Assembly: GCA_025175895.1 (NCBI GenBank)
Contig: CM045990.1
Location: forward strand, 57,537,704-57,601,703
Length of the DNA stretch: 64,000 nucleotides
Source of the DNA: Wurfbainia villosa
Lineage: Eukaryota > Streptophyta > Magnoliopsida > Zingiberales > Zingiberaceae
Direction: 5' to 3'
Shown here: one piece after another, positions 44,884 to 57,167 of the stretch
Position numbering within the stretch: the stretch's first letter is position 1
Layout of the letters: every line of letters starts with the position of its first letter
The notes under the pieces: model-generated
What the model saw: only the letters and a program-made list of their open reading frames with translations
Databases searched by the model: none
What the model was told of the DNA's origin: nothing
Program-made: the position numbers and the translations under genes

Positions 44884-46581
44884 CTAGCGTGAGTCAATCA
44901 CGCTCTTAGAAACCCAAAACCTATTTGAGCTCCTAGGGTTAATTAGGTATTCCTTAGGGATAACCTCCCTAGATACCCTCCTAATGACCCTCCTAGGCTT
45001 GTTAGCCTTGGTCATTTGGGTCTTACCTAGGTTGACTCTAGGGGTAACTCCCCCTGCAACCTTCTTAGTGGCCACCCTAGGTTTCCTAGAAACCCTAGCC
45101 ACTAGGCACAACCTTTGGTCAACCTTAGGGATGACTTCCCTATTGACCTTGGTCTTCCTAGACCTAGTTTGTGTTCCATAATCAAATGGAATACTATGGT
45201 AAGCCACCTTAGACTTAGGTTTGTGACCCAAACCATTCTTGTCCTTGGTTGACTTTTTTTTCTTGGGTCCTAGACGTTGACCTTGAGGTTTTGACCCTTG
45301 ACTTTGACCATTAGACCCTTGCATTTGATTTTGCATAATCTTGAGGGTTTTTTCTAGTTTTTCAAGCCTTGACCTCAAGGCTTGGTTCTCTAATTCTAAT
45401 TGCCCAATTTTAGAATTTTGATTTGGTCTTTGGGCATGGGATTTCCTAGGCATATGCCTAGTCCACTTGGGATTCAAACCTAGGTGCTCTTGTATTTTCT
45501 TGATAGATTCCCTAGGTAAGGTATTTTTAGGGACATTAGTCCCAAATTTCTCCTTATTTCCTATGTGGACACTTTTAGCTCCTAAACATAAATATTTATT
45601 TTTAGCATGCTTTTCATGGTGAATTGTAAGAGAATTAAATTTCCTAGCATTCTTTTGACTTTTAACTAAAGAAAAAGCATTATTACCATGATATACCTTA
45701 GGGTTTGCCTTAGTATCTCCCCCTACTTGTGATGCTCCGTTTTGCCTCTTCTTTTCCCCCTTCGGGCATTGATTCCGGTAATGTCCCGGTTGTCGGCATT
45801 TGAAGCAAACGACTTCCTCCTTGCTTTTATGCGTTGAGGGACCGACATCCTTGACTTTTGGAGCCGGTTGAGCCTTCTTTACCCTTTTTGGGAACTTACT
45901 CTTGTAGTGCCCGGATTCCCTACACTCAAAGTAAGTTATATGATTTTTGTTTAAAACCGAATTGCTTGAGTTACCTAGAGTGGTTGTAGGCGCTGGAGTG
46001 GATTCTTTATCTCTTCCGGAGATGGATGGCTCCTCTTGAGATTGCTCCGGTGTGGAGGATGGTCTCTCCTCTTCAATCCTAGAAGTGAATACTTCTTCCA
46101 CTTCTTCCACCGATCCGGAAATTGATTCCCTATCAACTTCCAAATCCTCAAACTCTTTAGATGACGGTGTACTTGCTTGAGCTTGAGAGGGTGAGCACTC
46201 CTCTTCTTCTTCTTCTTCTTGGACCAATGATGAGTTTTCATGGAGCTTTGCCACTTGACTCCATAACTCTTTAGCATCTACATAATTACCTAACATACAC
46301 AAGATATTGTTAGGCATTAAATCAATTAAAATTTTTATCACCTTATCATTTTTCTCGGATGCTTGGACTTGCTCTTCTGTCCATCTCTTCTTCTTGAGGA
46401 ACCCTCCCTTTGGTCCTATTGGATAGCTAAAACCCTCCATCAAGATAGACCATTCTTCGAAGTCCCTCATCATTAGGAAGTCTTCAATTCTCGCCTTCCA
46501 TTGTCTAAAACCTTCTTGTCCATAGAAGGTATAGGGGATAGGTGTGTTGATATCCCATCCGAGTTGTTCTTGGAATTCCAT
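44884..46581 (-). CDS. Gag protein of truncated element S6
   Basis: A 565-residue open frame, co-linear with S2 Gag: FYGQEGFRQWKARIEDFLMMRDFEEW near the start, a Glu-rich linker and a first knuckle degraded to YFECRESGHYKSKFP (both outer Cys lost). An intact second knuckle (CFKCRQPGHYRNQCP), the LELENQALRSRLEKLEKTL coiled-coil segment and the tail FWVSKSVIDSR (P to S in WVPK) follow. The frame is open but loss of one zinc knuckle would probably weaken RNA packaging. The 5' LTR and PBS lie upstream (right) at 46633-47189. The 3' half of the element is missing beyond about 44,800, where the unidentified repeat begins. Confidence 0.85.
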   Translation of the reverse strand: MEFQEQLGWDINTPIPYTFYGQEGFRQWKARIEDFLMMRDFEEWSILMEGFSYPIGPKGGFLKKKRWTEEQVQASEKNDKVIKILIDLMPNNILCMLGNYVDAKELWSQVAKLHENSSLVQEEEEEEECSPSQAQASTPSSKEFEDLEVDRESISGSVEEVEEVFTSRIEEERPSSTPEQSQEEPSISGRDKESTPAPTTTLGNSSNSVLNKNHITYFECRESGHYKSKFPKRVKKAQPAPKVKDVGPSTHKSKEEVVCFKCRQPGHYRNQCPKGEKKRQNGASQVGGDTKANPKVYHGNNAFSLVKSQKNARKFNSLTIHHEKHAKNKYLCLGAKSVHIGNKEKFGTNVPKNTLPRESIKKIQEHLGLNPKWTRHMPRKSHAQRPNQNSKIGQLELENQALRSRLEKLEKTLKIMQNQMQGSNGQSQGSKPQGQRLGPKKKKSTKDKNGLGHKPKSKVAYHSIPFDYGTQTRSRKTKVNREVIPKVDQRLCLVARVSRKPRVATKKVAGGVTPRVNLGKTQMTKANKPRRVIRRVSREVIPKEYLINPRSSNRFWVSKSVIDSR

Positions 46582-46632
46582 CTTCCCTCTAGCTTTTTAG
46601 CTCTCGACGTTTAATCCGTAGAAGAGCCTCGG

Positions 46633-47189
46633 GCTCTGATACCAATTGTAGGATATTTGAGGCTGCTAGAAGGGGGGTGAATAGCGACGTGCTTGTTCGA
46701 TGATGGAATTTATTCGCATTCGTCTCTATAAAACTCGTTATGCACAGCAGAATAATAGTAATAACGAAAAGCAAGACAAACACGCAAACATAATTATTTA
46801 ATGTGGTTCGGAACCTCAAGGTTCCTACTCCACGGATCGAGCTCTATGAGCTCTAGTGATGCACACACAACCACTAATAAACACTCCTTCTCGAAACAAT
46901 CCGGAGGTGGAGAAACCTCGTACAATATGATTACAACAATAATCAAAAAGCTACAAGCAAATACAATGAAATACAAAGCAATACACGTAAAGGAAACACT
47001 TTACAAATGTTCTTGAATGCTTGATCACTTGGTTGCTTGATATCAACTTGGAGACCCTGATTTGCAGCAGCAAATCACCCCAAAAGCTCTCAAGAAACCA
47101 TGCTATTTTCCTCCATCACGAGCTCCTTATAAAGCTTCAACCTGTGCTGGAAAAAGTCGATCAGTCGACTGATCGGGACCATCAATCGA
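46633..47189 (-). mobile_element. PBS and truncated 5' LTR of S6
   Basis: The PBS complement GCTCTGATACCA (46633-46644) is followed by an LTR starting TGTAGGATATTTGAGG at 46647. The LTR ends within the first palindromes (CAGTCGACTGATC near 47161), where pol sequence of another element begins. About 900 bp of LTR are lost. Confidence 0.85.
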
Positions 47190-47209
47190 ATGAGCTCTAA
47201 AATGCCGCT

Positions 47210-49320
47210 CTGCACATAAAAAATAGAAAAAGCAAATCTCCGAACTAGAAAATAGTAAATAAGTACAAAATAAAGGGAAATATGAATGAAACAAGTATGA
47301 AATACAATGAGATGTGTGCTAAAACTACTCCTAAAATCCTATATGATTTGCACATATTAGGCACGATTTCTCCTTTCCACTACCCCATTTTGTTGGGATG
47401 TTCTAGGACAAGAGAAATCATTCTTATATCTTGTTCTAAGCAAAATTTTGAAAAAATTCTCAAACTCTCATCCATGATCACTTCGGATCCGGTTGATTTT
47501 GAGATTCTTTTCATTTTTAACTCTTTTGCTAAATCCTATGATTATTTCTAGGGTGTCATCCTTATGTTTCATAAAGTAAACTCAAGTATACCAAGAAAAA
47601 TTATCAACTATGACCAATCAATATTTATTACTATCTAATTAAAGAGTACTATGACAATTAAAATGATCTAAATGCAATAATTCTAATGGTAATGAAGTGC
47701 TAGTTAGAGTTTTACTCTTGTGTGATAATTTAGATTGTTTTTCTTCTTGGCGTGCATCACACATTTTGCCTTTGATGTACTTGACTTTTGGTAGTTCTTT
47801 CATTAGTTTCAACTTGGCTATTTTGGCAATGTTCTTCATATTGATGTGACCAAGCCTCCTATGTCATAGCCAACATTCTTCTTCTTTTGACATGAGACAC
47901 TTAGTAGAAATGTTAGAAGCATATGAAAGATCAACATAGTAAATATTTGATTTCTTGTATCCAACTAACATGCAATCTTCTAGGCTTTTATGTCTAATCA
48001 AACATTTAGAGGATTTAAACTCAACATTATAGCTCACATCACAAAGGTGACTAACACTAAGCAAGTTAAATTTCATGCTCTTGACTAGTAAAACTTTATG
48101 AATGATGATTTTATGTGATACCTCAATTGTACCTCTACCAAAAATCTTGAGCTTTCCACTATTCTCAAATGACACGGTCCCCTTCTTAATGTAGTTGATT
48201 GTGGAGAACTTGCTCACATCTCCGTTCATGTGTCTTGAGCAACCGCTATCCACAATCCACATACTTTGCTCACCTACCTAAACAACATGAAAAACGAACT
48301 TCTTTGGTACCCAAATGATTGGACTAGAAACATCATTTAAAAATGGCTTTGGTACCCAAGCCTTCCTTACCCTTAATGGGTTCCTTTCTATTTATTGGAG
48401 AAATATAAGCAACTTCTTTATCCTTAGGCTTATATCCTATACCGACCTTGTTGTAAACACTGTTTGGTCTCTAAGGAATATCAAGGTATTTTGAGCCATT
48501 ACTAAACTTCTATAAGCATGCCCTTAATTCAACAACTTGATTCCTTAAATGTTCATTCTCCTCCTTAAGCATTCATGAATCACTAGATAAAGATGTGTCA
48601 TTTCTAATTGCTTTAATTTCTACCTTCAAATCCTTAACCTTAGATTTTGACTTATCCAATGCATTCTTAAGGTAAGAAATAGTTTTATATAAAAATTCTA
48701 CTTGGGGGGAATCCTTTACCTCATCATCACTAGACGACGATTTGATGCTAGATGAGGATTCTTCTTAACTTGAGCCTTCGGTATCATCCTCCAAGGCTAT
48801 GAATGCCATGTGTCTAGTGGTGTGACATAGCTACTCCTCATTCAATGAGTCCTCAATACTTTGAGTGTCCCATATTGCTTGTGCCACCATGGCCTTCTTC
48901 TTCTTCTTCTTCTTCTTCTTTTCTTTCTTCTTTTTTTTTTTCCATTTCTTCCTTCTTCTTGAACTCCGGATGTGCCCTTTTTTGTTGCATCCATAGCAAG
49001 TAAAATTAGTATTAGAAATTGAATTACTACTTGATTTACCTTTTGAGGATTGGAACATCCTCTTCACATCCTTTCTTCTAAATCTTTTGATCTTCCCATC
49101 AATTTCTTGGCATAATGCACCATTTCATTTGCAAACATCTCTTCGTGACTACTTAATGGTTCATCCTCCGATTCGGATGAAGATGATACTTCTACTCCTT
49201 CTTTTCTACAAAAAGAGCTTGACCTTTCTCCTTTGATGACATGTTATCTTGCTCATGAAACTCAAATTCACATAACAATTCATCAAAATTAACCAAAGAA
49301 AGATCTCTAGAGACCTGTAG
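47210..49320 (-). pseudogene. SIRE-like copia gag/protease/integrase remnant
   Basis: Minus-strand order from the right: a CCHC knuckle CYGCNKKGHI without its last Cys (about 49,000), then a Lys-rich run (48,890-48,960) and a Ser/Asp-rich spacer. Two WVPK motifs (48,270-48,370) follow, then protease (WIVDSGCSRHM at 48262-48230). Next come the pre-integrase region (ending near 47,864), an integrase zinc-region end ELLHLDHF (about 47,660) and integrase core fragments (RSDHG near 47,480; QQNGVVERRNR near 47,350). Stops and frameshifts are frequent and RT/RNase H are absent. This is the only sequence in the window linking a WVPK-type Gag end to protease, so it shows what B and S lack. It abuts the truncated S6 LTR on the left. 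Confidence 0.82.
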
Positions 49321-49323
49321 AAC

Positions 49324-50586
49324 TGTTGGCGATACGCTAGGGGGGGGGGCGAAAAGCGATTTCGATGCTCGATGGAATTCGTTTGTGTTCGTCTCTACAA
49401 TTCATTAGTACGCAGCAGAAATAGAAATACTAATACAAATACAAACACGAATACACAACCACAAAGACACAAGATGTAATGTGATTCGGAACCCTAGTTT
49501 ATACTCCACGGGTTGAGCTCAAATGAGCTCTAGTGATGCAAACCACCACTAATCGATCTCTCCTTCTCAGAAAACACTCCAGAGGTGGAGAAAACCTCTT
49601 ACATTAGTTCTTACAATAATAAGAAGAAAATACAAGCAAATACAAATGAAATACAACAAACAACGTAAAGAAAACTTTACACAAGGTTGCTTTGAATGCT
49701 TTACTTGTTGGTTGCTTTGATGAGCTTGAAGGACCCTGAAATGCACCAACACTTCGTCTCAAATATCCCCTAGAACCGCTCAAGAAACCATGGCTGAAAT
49801 CCTCAACGAACTACTCCTTTTATGCCTCCGTGCGACCTAGATTTTTGCCTAGCAGTCGACTGTCTAAAGGCACCAGTCGATTGCCTACAGTGTCGTTGTC
49901 TCACAACGTACTTAATTCATGTTGGTATTCTAGCCAACAGATACACTGACAGTCGACTGCCATTACCAGGAGTCGACTGCCAAGCCCGTAGTTGGCTGCT
50001 CAGTCGACTACCGAGCTTTGTGTACTCATGTCTGCAAGCAGCAGTCGACTGCCCCATGGCCAATTGATTGGATATCCCTCCAGTCGATTGCCAGAGCACA
50101 TTCAACAGTCTAGCCTCTAGTCAACTATTGAGCAGTCGACTGGTCATAATCCTAGTCGACTGTTCTTGAGTCAACTTGGCTTCCGAGTGTTAAATACTCG
50201 GCCAGTCGACTGCCCAATATCCCAATCGACTGATAAACCTCAACAATGAGGTTTAACCCCAAGTATGATGCCCTCATACTTGACAGACCACCCTTAGCCT
50301 AGCCCTAAGCCTTCTAGCCACCTTCATCAGCCTCATGCCTATCGGATCCCTCCAAGTCATCCATGACTTATTCATCCATATGCTAGCCTTCAAGTGCTTC
50401 TATCGGCTATTGTCATGCTAACCGAGTTTACACCACCAAGGTATATTTGGGCTTATGCTGCCAAGACATACGCTTGGACTTTACGTCTCCAAACATTGAA
50501 CTTATGCCACCAAGATTACAGCTTGGACTTTATGCCGCCAATATCACACCCTTTGACATCCCTTGCCAACTCCATGTCGGACTTTC
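49324..50586 (-). mobile_element. Truncated LTR of a divergent family S member (S7)
   Basis: It starts TGTTGGCGATACGCTAGGGGG and follows the S LTR on the minus strand through a palindrome cluster (49853-50235) and the beginning of the minisatellite, then is cut by a C LTR at 50587. No PBS or TSD is found on the left, so it may be a truncated solo LTR. Confidence 0.75.
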
Positions 50587-52652
50587 TGTTAGTGATATAT
50601 GAGAGATGTCCTAAGGCAATCGCCTTATGGTTGTACCATTTATTTGATAAATGAAGATTCACTATTTGAGTATACATATTTTCATGTATTTGATTGGATC
50701 TTAAACTCATTTGCTGAATATCCGCAATATGATTCACAACATGAGAGAATTTGTGATGGGATCACAACTAGTGAGTATCTCTACATGTGTAATTGTGATG
50801 TATTGGAATTTTCCCTAGTCCATGAATTGATGTATTCGAACACCATCATTTTTGTTGAGACTAGCATGAATTATACTCTTTAATTTATCCAAGCAGCTAT
50901 TTCTCACTGGCTAGAGACATTGGGATATCCGAAGTTAACCATGGATGCTAGTTATGGTAACTAGTTCATTAGAGTGACTAGTTGTAAGACTTTATATGGT
51001 TCTCTGCATATATGGATATGTCAATGAAGTTCTTACTGTAGCTTAAGTGCGATGTTCCTTCGACTTGCGGTATTCAAGTCATCTTGGTCATGGAGACTTA
51101 TGCTTTGACATCTTAAGCAAGCATCTCTGAGGAGATGTGAACCCGGGATGATTGGGTATAAGTCAAAATGCCCAAAGGTGTTTGAATAGCCTACAGAGGA
51201 TTCACCACTCCTTGCAAGGAGATGTATACCCTATGACCTATCATCAGATTGTTACTAAAGTCGTTGGCCAAAGCATTACATGTTTAGAGTATGGTACTCT
51301 TGGAAACATGTGAAGTAACTAGAATCCGTAGGACGATGAAGTAATACTGCTAGGTGTGACGTGGTCAGCCTAGTGAGGACTGACACATCGACCATGTCCT
51401 GAACCAAGTGAGTATAAGATGAGTGAAGAGAATGAGGCACGATTTACTATAGTTGCTGAAAGGTTTCAGAAGTTGTTCTGGGGTCAACCGTTGATTTTTT
51501 GGTTAATTGGAGATCATGATGTACTACTAGGTGCCACTCATGATTATTCTATAATTAATGGTTAATTATAGACGACCAACATAAATTGAGAACCTATTTG
51601 GTCACACATACTATGAGTGTTATCCGAAAGATTTAAAATAAGTTTGAGAATGAGATTCTCAGATCGAGAGAGCTTGGTTTGGTTGGACCAAACATAGAGC
51701 GAGCATGAAATTGTTTTAGTTGCATCGGAAGCATGGATGGGCCGTGTCTTATGAAGACAAGATGGATGAACCAAATCGGCTTGGTTCTAATCCTATGGTG
51801 GAAAATAAACCAAAGGGGTTTGGTTTGTTTTAAACGAATGAACCAAAATTGGTTTAGTTCGTTTTAACTTAAAATAGACCAATGTGGTTTGGTTTATTTT
51901 AACTTAAGTTATTGGAGCGGGTTAACGGATTTTGGTTATGAACCAATAACCGTTAGGAGAATATGTTCTCTATAAAACACAACTTAAGGGTTTTGTGAAC
52001 GAATGAATTGGTTCAAGGTTTTGGAAACCCTAGCCTCCTCTCCTCTTCCTTTTCTAGAGTTGTCGCCCAACAAGGTTGCCACCCAACCTTGTTGCCGCCG
52101 CCCTCCTTGGCCGGACCACCCTAGCTGCCGGTGGCCTCCACATACCGCCATCCATCCTCCGGCCATCCTCCCTCGGCTCCGGTGACCAAGGACCAACCGA
52201 CCATCTTCTTTTGCCGGCACCAACTCCTCCACAACAAGCTGTCCAGTTTTGGACAGCTTGTTGTCCCTTGCGTGGAAAGGTCATTTGGTTGTTGTTTCAT
52301 GCTCCGGTAGTGACCTACTTGTTGGGGATTGGATCTCTGGCAATCCCCTTTGGTGGAGGACCAAGGTTTCGTCAATTGGTTGATGAAAAATGCTTTCAAG
52401 AAGCGAGTTCGTGGAACTCGGATTTTTGATCCGAATTTGATTCGGATTGTGATCATCTCTTGATCACAAACATCTTCGATTTGAGACTAGTATCTCATGA
52501 GAACATGGGGCTCGTGACTTTGTGAAGCTATCCCGATGATACTCGGCATGGATACGGATAGAGACGAGACTTGCAAGTGTCGCTCGATTGATGACATTCC
52601 CGTTTCACGTAATCTGTCAGGTATACCTAGAGTAGCATGACAAAGACCAGTC
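50587..52652 (+). mobile_element. Family C LTR, first of two in tandem
   Basis: It starts TGTTAGTGATATATGAG and matches the next LTR over its length but lacks the last 180-200 bp. Upstream of TATAAAACA (51971) is a run of inverted 'aaccaaat..ggtttggtt' motifs (about 51,670-51,900). Frames at 51984-52456 are CT-rich leader-like sequence, not a gene. Confidence 0.82.
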
Positions 52653-55600
52653 TGTTAGTGATATATGAGAGATGTCCTAAGGCAATCGCCTTATGGTCGT
52701 ACCATTTATTTGATAAATAAAGATTCACTATTTGAATATACATGTTTTCATGTATTTGATTGGATCTTAAACTCATTTACTGAATGTCCGCAATACAATT
52801 CACAGCATGAAAGAATTTGTGATTGGATCACAACTAGTGAGTATCTCTACATGTGTAATTATGATGTATTGGAATAATCCCTAGTTGACGAATTGATGTA
52901 TTCGGACACCATCAATTCTGTTGAGACTAGAATGAGTTATACTCTTTGGTTTATCCAAGCAACTGTTTCTCACTGGCTGGAGACATTGAGATGTTCGGAG
53001 TTAATCGTGGATGCTAGTTATGGTAACTAGTTCATTGGAGTGACTAGTTGTAAGACTTCATATGTTTCTCTGCATATATGAATATGTCAATGAAGTTCTT
53101 ACTGCAGCTTAAGTGCGATGTTCCTTCGACTTACGGTATTGAAGTCATCTTGGTCATGTAGACTTATGCTTTGACATCTTAAGCAAACATCTCCGAGGAG
53201 ATGTGGACCCAGGATGATTGGGTATAAGTCGAAGTGGCCGAAGGTGTTTAAATAGCCTACAGAGGATTCACCACTCCTTGCGAGGAGATGTATACCCTAT
53301 GACCTCTCGTCGGATTGTTACTAAAGTTTTTGGCCAAAGCATTACATGTTTAGAGTATGATACTCTTGGATACATGTGCAGTAACTAGAATCCGTAGGAC
53401 GAGGAAGTAATACTTGGGCTAGGTGTGACATAGTCAGCCTAGTAGGGACTGACATGATAGACCATGTCCTGAACCAAGTGGGTATAAGATGAGTGAAGAG
53501 AATGGGGCACGATTTACTATAGTTGTTGAAGGGTTTCAGAAGTGTTCTGGGATCATCCGTTGATTTTTCGATTAATTGGGGATCATGATGTACTACTAGG
53601 TGCCACTCATGATCATTTTATAATTAATGGTTAATTATAGATGACCAACATAATCCGTGAACCTATTTGGTCACATGCACTGCAAGTGTAATCCGAAGGA
53701 TTTAAAACGAGCTTGAGAATAGGATTCTCAGATCGAGAGAGACTTGGTTTGGCTGGACCAAACAAAGAGAGAACATGAAATTGTTTCAGTCGCAATGGAA
53801 GTGAGGATGGGCCGAGTCTTATGAAGACATGATGGATGAACCAAATTGGTTTGGTTCTAATCCTATGGTGGAAAATAAACCAAAGGGTTTGGTTTGTTTT
53901 AAACGAATGAACCGAAATTGGTTCGGTTCATTTTAACTTAAAATAGACCAACGCGATTTGGTTTATTTTAACTTAAGTTATTGGAGTGGGCTAACGGGAT
54001 TTGGTTATGAACCAATAACCGTTAGGAGAATATGCTCTCTATAAAACATGGCTTAAGGGTTTTTGAAACCCTAATCTTGTTGTGTGGCCGCCCAAACCCC
54101 TTGGAGAGGAGTTGCCGCCCACCTTGGAGAGGAGCTGCCACCCATCCCCTTTGCTGCTTCCCATTGGTGTTGCCGCCACCTCTTCCTTGACATTGGCCAT
54201 CCACCAGCCCCTGGAAACTCCTTCGGCGATCCCTCCTTGGCCGCTGACGACTAAGGAGCAACCGGCCAAGCTTTGGCCGACCATCCCTTCCTCCACAACA
54301 AGCTGTCAAGTTTTGGACAGATTGTTTTCCTCTTCATGGAGAGGTCATTTGGTCGAAGTTTTGCGCTCCGACAGCGACCTGCTTGTCGGGGATTGGATCT
54401 CCAGCAATCCCCTTTGGTGGAGGACCAAGGTGTAGGAGCGTTGGTGGTCGGCTAGAGGGGGGGGGTGAATAGCCCTCTTTCGTCGTATGAAGGAATTGCT
54501 TGTCTACAAATATAATTAGTGCAACGGAAACAAAACTAAACAAGCAATAATGATAAGTAAAAACAAAATCAATGCTAACACATGATATAACATGGTTCAC
54601 GTCCTCACCGCTAATCCACGGTCCGATTTGTCTCCGGTGAATCACTCCGAAACCAATCCACTATTGGTCTCTCCCTTTAGCCCAAGCAAGGTGGAGGTAA
54701 ACCTTTACACCAATGAGAGCACTCCTTCTTTTACAATAAATATGAAAGAAAACTAGAAGAAGGATTTTCAGCTTTGTGGGGCACTTAGTAGGATGTTTAG
54801 AGCATGAACATTAACCCTCTAAAAGTCCTCACCCTCTCTTTTTATAGAGAGGAAGCAAATCTTCCCGTTGAGCACTATCAGTCGACTGATGTCGACTCCA
54901 ACGGCTCCTGACTAGGCCGGATTCATGGGATCCGTGGCTGCTTTCTCCAACAGTCATATGATTAGTCGACTGATGGTATCATCAGTCAACTGATGTCGAC
55001 TTTCAGTCGAGTGACGACTCGCTTCTGTGCCCGTGCACAGTGCGATCAGTCGACTGCTTCCCTTAAGCAGTTGACTGATGTCAACTTGATTCAATAGCCA
55101 CACCAGTCAATCGACAATCGACTTGGAGCAGTCGACTGCCATGACATGGCAGTCGACTGGTGCCAGGTAGACCTCAAACTTAAACATCCGTTTGAGCGTC
55201 CGACGGTTAGGTAAACTCAACCCTTGCGGTTGAGCCTCCGACACTCTGCCATTCGGCCAAGTTTACCTAATGAGCTACTTACATTTCACTCATTCTCTCA
55301 TCTCACTTGAAGTCCCTCGCTGAAGCTCTCTTCGTTCGTGGCCACATCCCTCGGCAGCATCAAGTGCACGACTCTGCAATGCTCCTTCGCGTCTCTTGCC
55401 CTCGAAGTATGCTTCCTTGGCTTCGCTTCAAGTCATCTCATCCGGCGGTCCCTCGGATGCATCAAGCGCACGACTCTACGATGCTCCTTCGCCGACTCAA
55501 GCATGAGGTTGTGAGTGGTGACACTTGCCAAAGCTCCATGTGCGAATTACTAAGTCCTGCAAGACTCCAATGCACATATCAAATCCAATCATCCTAACTT

Positions 55601-57005
55601 AAACCCTTTGCCACACACATCAAAACCATATCACATGGGTTGATTGCCCTAAATAATCTTCCCCTTTTTGATGTGTGGCAATCCGTTTAAGTTAGGTAAA
55701 CAAATAACAATAACATAAGCAAGGAAAGCATGTAAGTAAAAACATGAGTATAACAACTCCCCCTTAAACATGCAACTCCCCCTTAAGACATGCTAAATTT
55801 TCCCTCTTAGCATGATTAACTTAAACTTCCCTATTTCTCCTCCTTTGACACCATCAAAAACATTTTTCAAATGTTATACACACATGGCATCATCTCTAAG
55901 AAGGAAAAATACCAAAAACCAAACAAAACCTAATAAAATCAAGATCGTGCTCATGCGCAGGCGATCACGATCGCTTCTTAAGATCGATGTCGACTTGATT
56001 CATCACCACACCGATCGATCGACGATCGATTGGGCGATCATTGCCATGACATGGCGACCGGTGTGCCAGGTAGACTTCAAACTTAAACATCCATTTAAGC
56101 ATTTGACGGTCGGGTAAACTCAACCCTTACGGTCGAGCCTTCGACACTCATCCATTCGGCCAAGTTCACCTAATGAGCTACTTACATTTCACTCATTCTC
56201 TCATCTCACTTGAAGTCCCTCGTCGAAGCTCTCTTCGTTCGCGACCACATCCCTCGGCAACATTAAGCGCACGACTCTACAATGCTCCTTCACGTCTCTT
56301 GCCCTCGAAGTCTGCTTCCTTGGCTTCGCTTCAAGTCATCTCGTCCGGCGGTCCCTCAGATGCATCAAGTGCATGGCTCTGCAATGTTTTTTCACCGACT
56401 CAAGCACGAGGTTGTGAGTGGTGACACTTGCCAAAGCTCCATGTACGAATTACTAAGTCTTGCAAGACTCCAACGCACATATCAAATCCAATCATCCTAA
56501 CTTAAACCCTTTGCCACACACATCAAAACCATATCACATGGGTTGATTGCCCTAACACAAGGTTTTGTCAATTAGATGATGAAACCCATTTTCGAGAAGC
56601 GAGTTCATGGAACTCAATTTTTGGATCCGAATTTGATTTGGATTGTGATCATCCCTCGATCACAACGTCTTCGATTCGAGACTAGTATCTCGTGAGAAGA
56701 CGGGGCTCATAGCTTTGTGAAGCTATCCCGATGATACTCGGCGTGGATACGGATAGAGACAAAAATTACTAGGGTCGCTAAGGTTGATGTCATTTCCGCT
56801 TCACGTAATTCATTAGGTATACCTAGATTAGTTTCTTTATTGCAAAATTTTGAAATAGCGATTATGTCTACACTTGATATATTCTTGCATGCGTGTGGTG
56901 TGTGTTGTAATAATTTAGTTATCACTCATTTTATTTGCTTCCGCTGTGCATGTTTACAAAACATGTTCAAATGCACACCCACGTCGGTGCCGGGGAAACT
57001 CAACA
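52653..57005 (+). mobile_element. 5' LTR of element C, interrupted by B'
   Basis: Net length about 2.2 kb, TGTTAG...CTCAACA, followed at 57007-57018 by PBS TGGTATCAGAGC. It is split at CAAGG by B' (54431-56557). It has the same inverted GGTTTGGTT-type array and a TATA (near 54041) as its neighbour. Confidence 0.85.
54431..56557 (-). mobile_element. Internally deleted B-family element (B')
   Basis: TSD CAAGG (54426-54430, 56558-56562). The plus strand reads TGTAGG...CCTAACA. The left LTR (54431-55654) is full length. A short 3' internal region with a polypurine tract follows (55655 to about 55,940). The right LTR is represented only by its terminal part (about 55,940-56,557). PBS, gag and the rest of the right LTR are gone. 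The left LTR has the CAGTCGACTG cluster (54875-55160); the aligned right-LTR part has GATCG-type sequence instead (55,945-56,060). Confidence 0.85.
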
Positions 57006-57167
57006 GTGGTATCAGAGCCTGACTGTGTTTCGACATAATCGTAAAATTGTTTTACGATAGTCATAATTGTATTTTTGGAAATTTTCTACTTTTGGAAAGT
57101 TTATAAATAATTATGGAAATTTTAATTAGTAAAGAAATTCAAATTGGAAAATTTCTAATGTGATTAG
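57006..57167 (+). other. PBS and start of the element C leader
   Basis: PBS TGGTATCAGAGC at 57007-57018, then AT-rich noncoding leader, interrupted at ATTAG by an A-family LTR. The leader resumes at 59054. Confidence 0.75.

Noticed and set aside
47282..47551. 89-residue plus-strand frame
   Set aside because: It is antisense to decayed copia integrase (RSDHG, NGVVERRNR on the minus strand).
51984..52456. Overlapping 80-117-residue frames rich in Pro, Gly and Arg (also 54022-54435)
   Set aside because: Both strands are open because of GCC/CCT-rich leader sequence of the C LTR; no family is recognisable.
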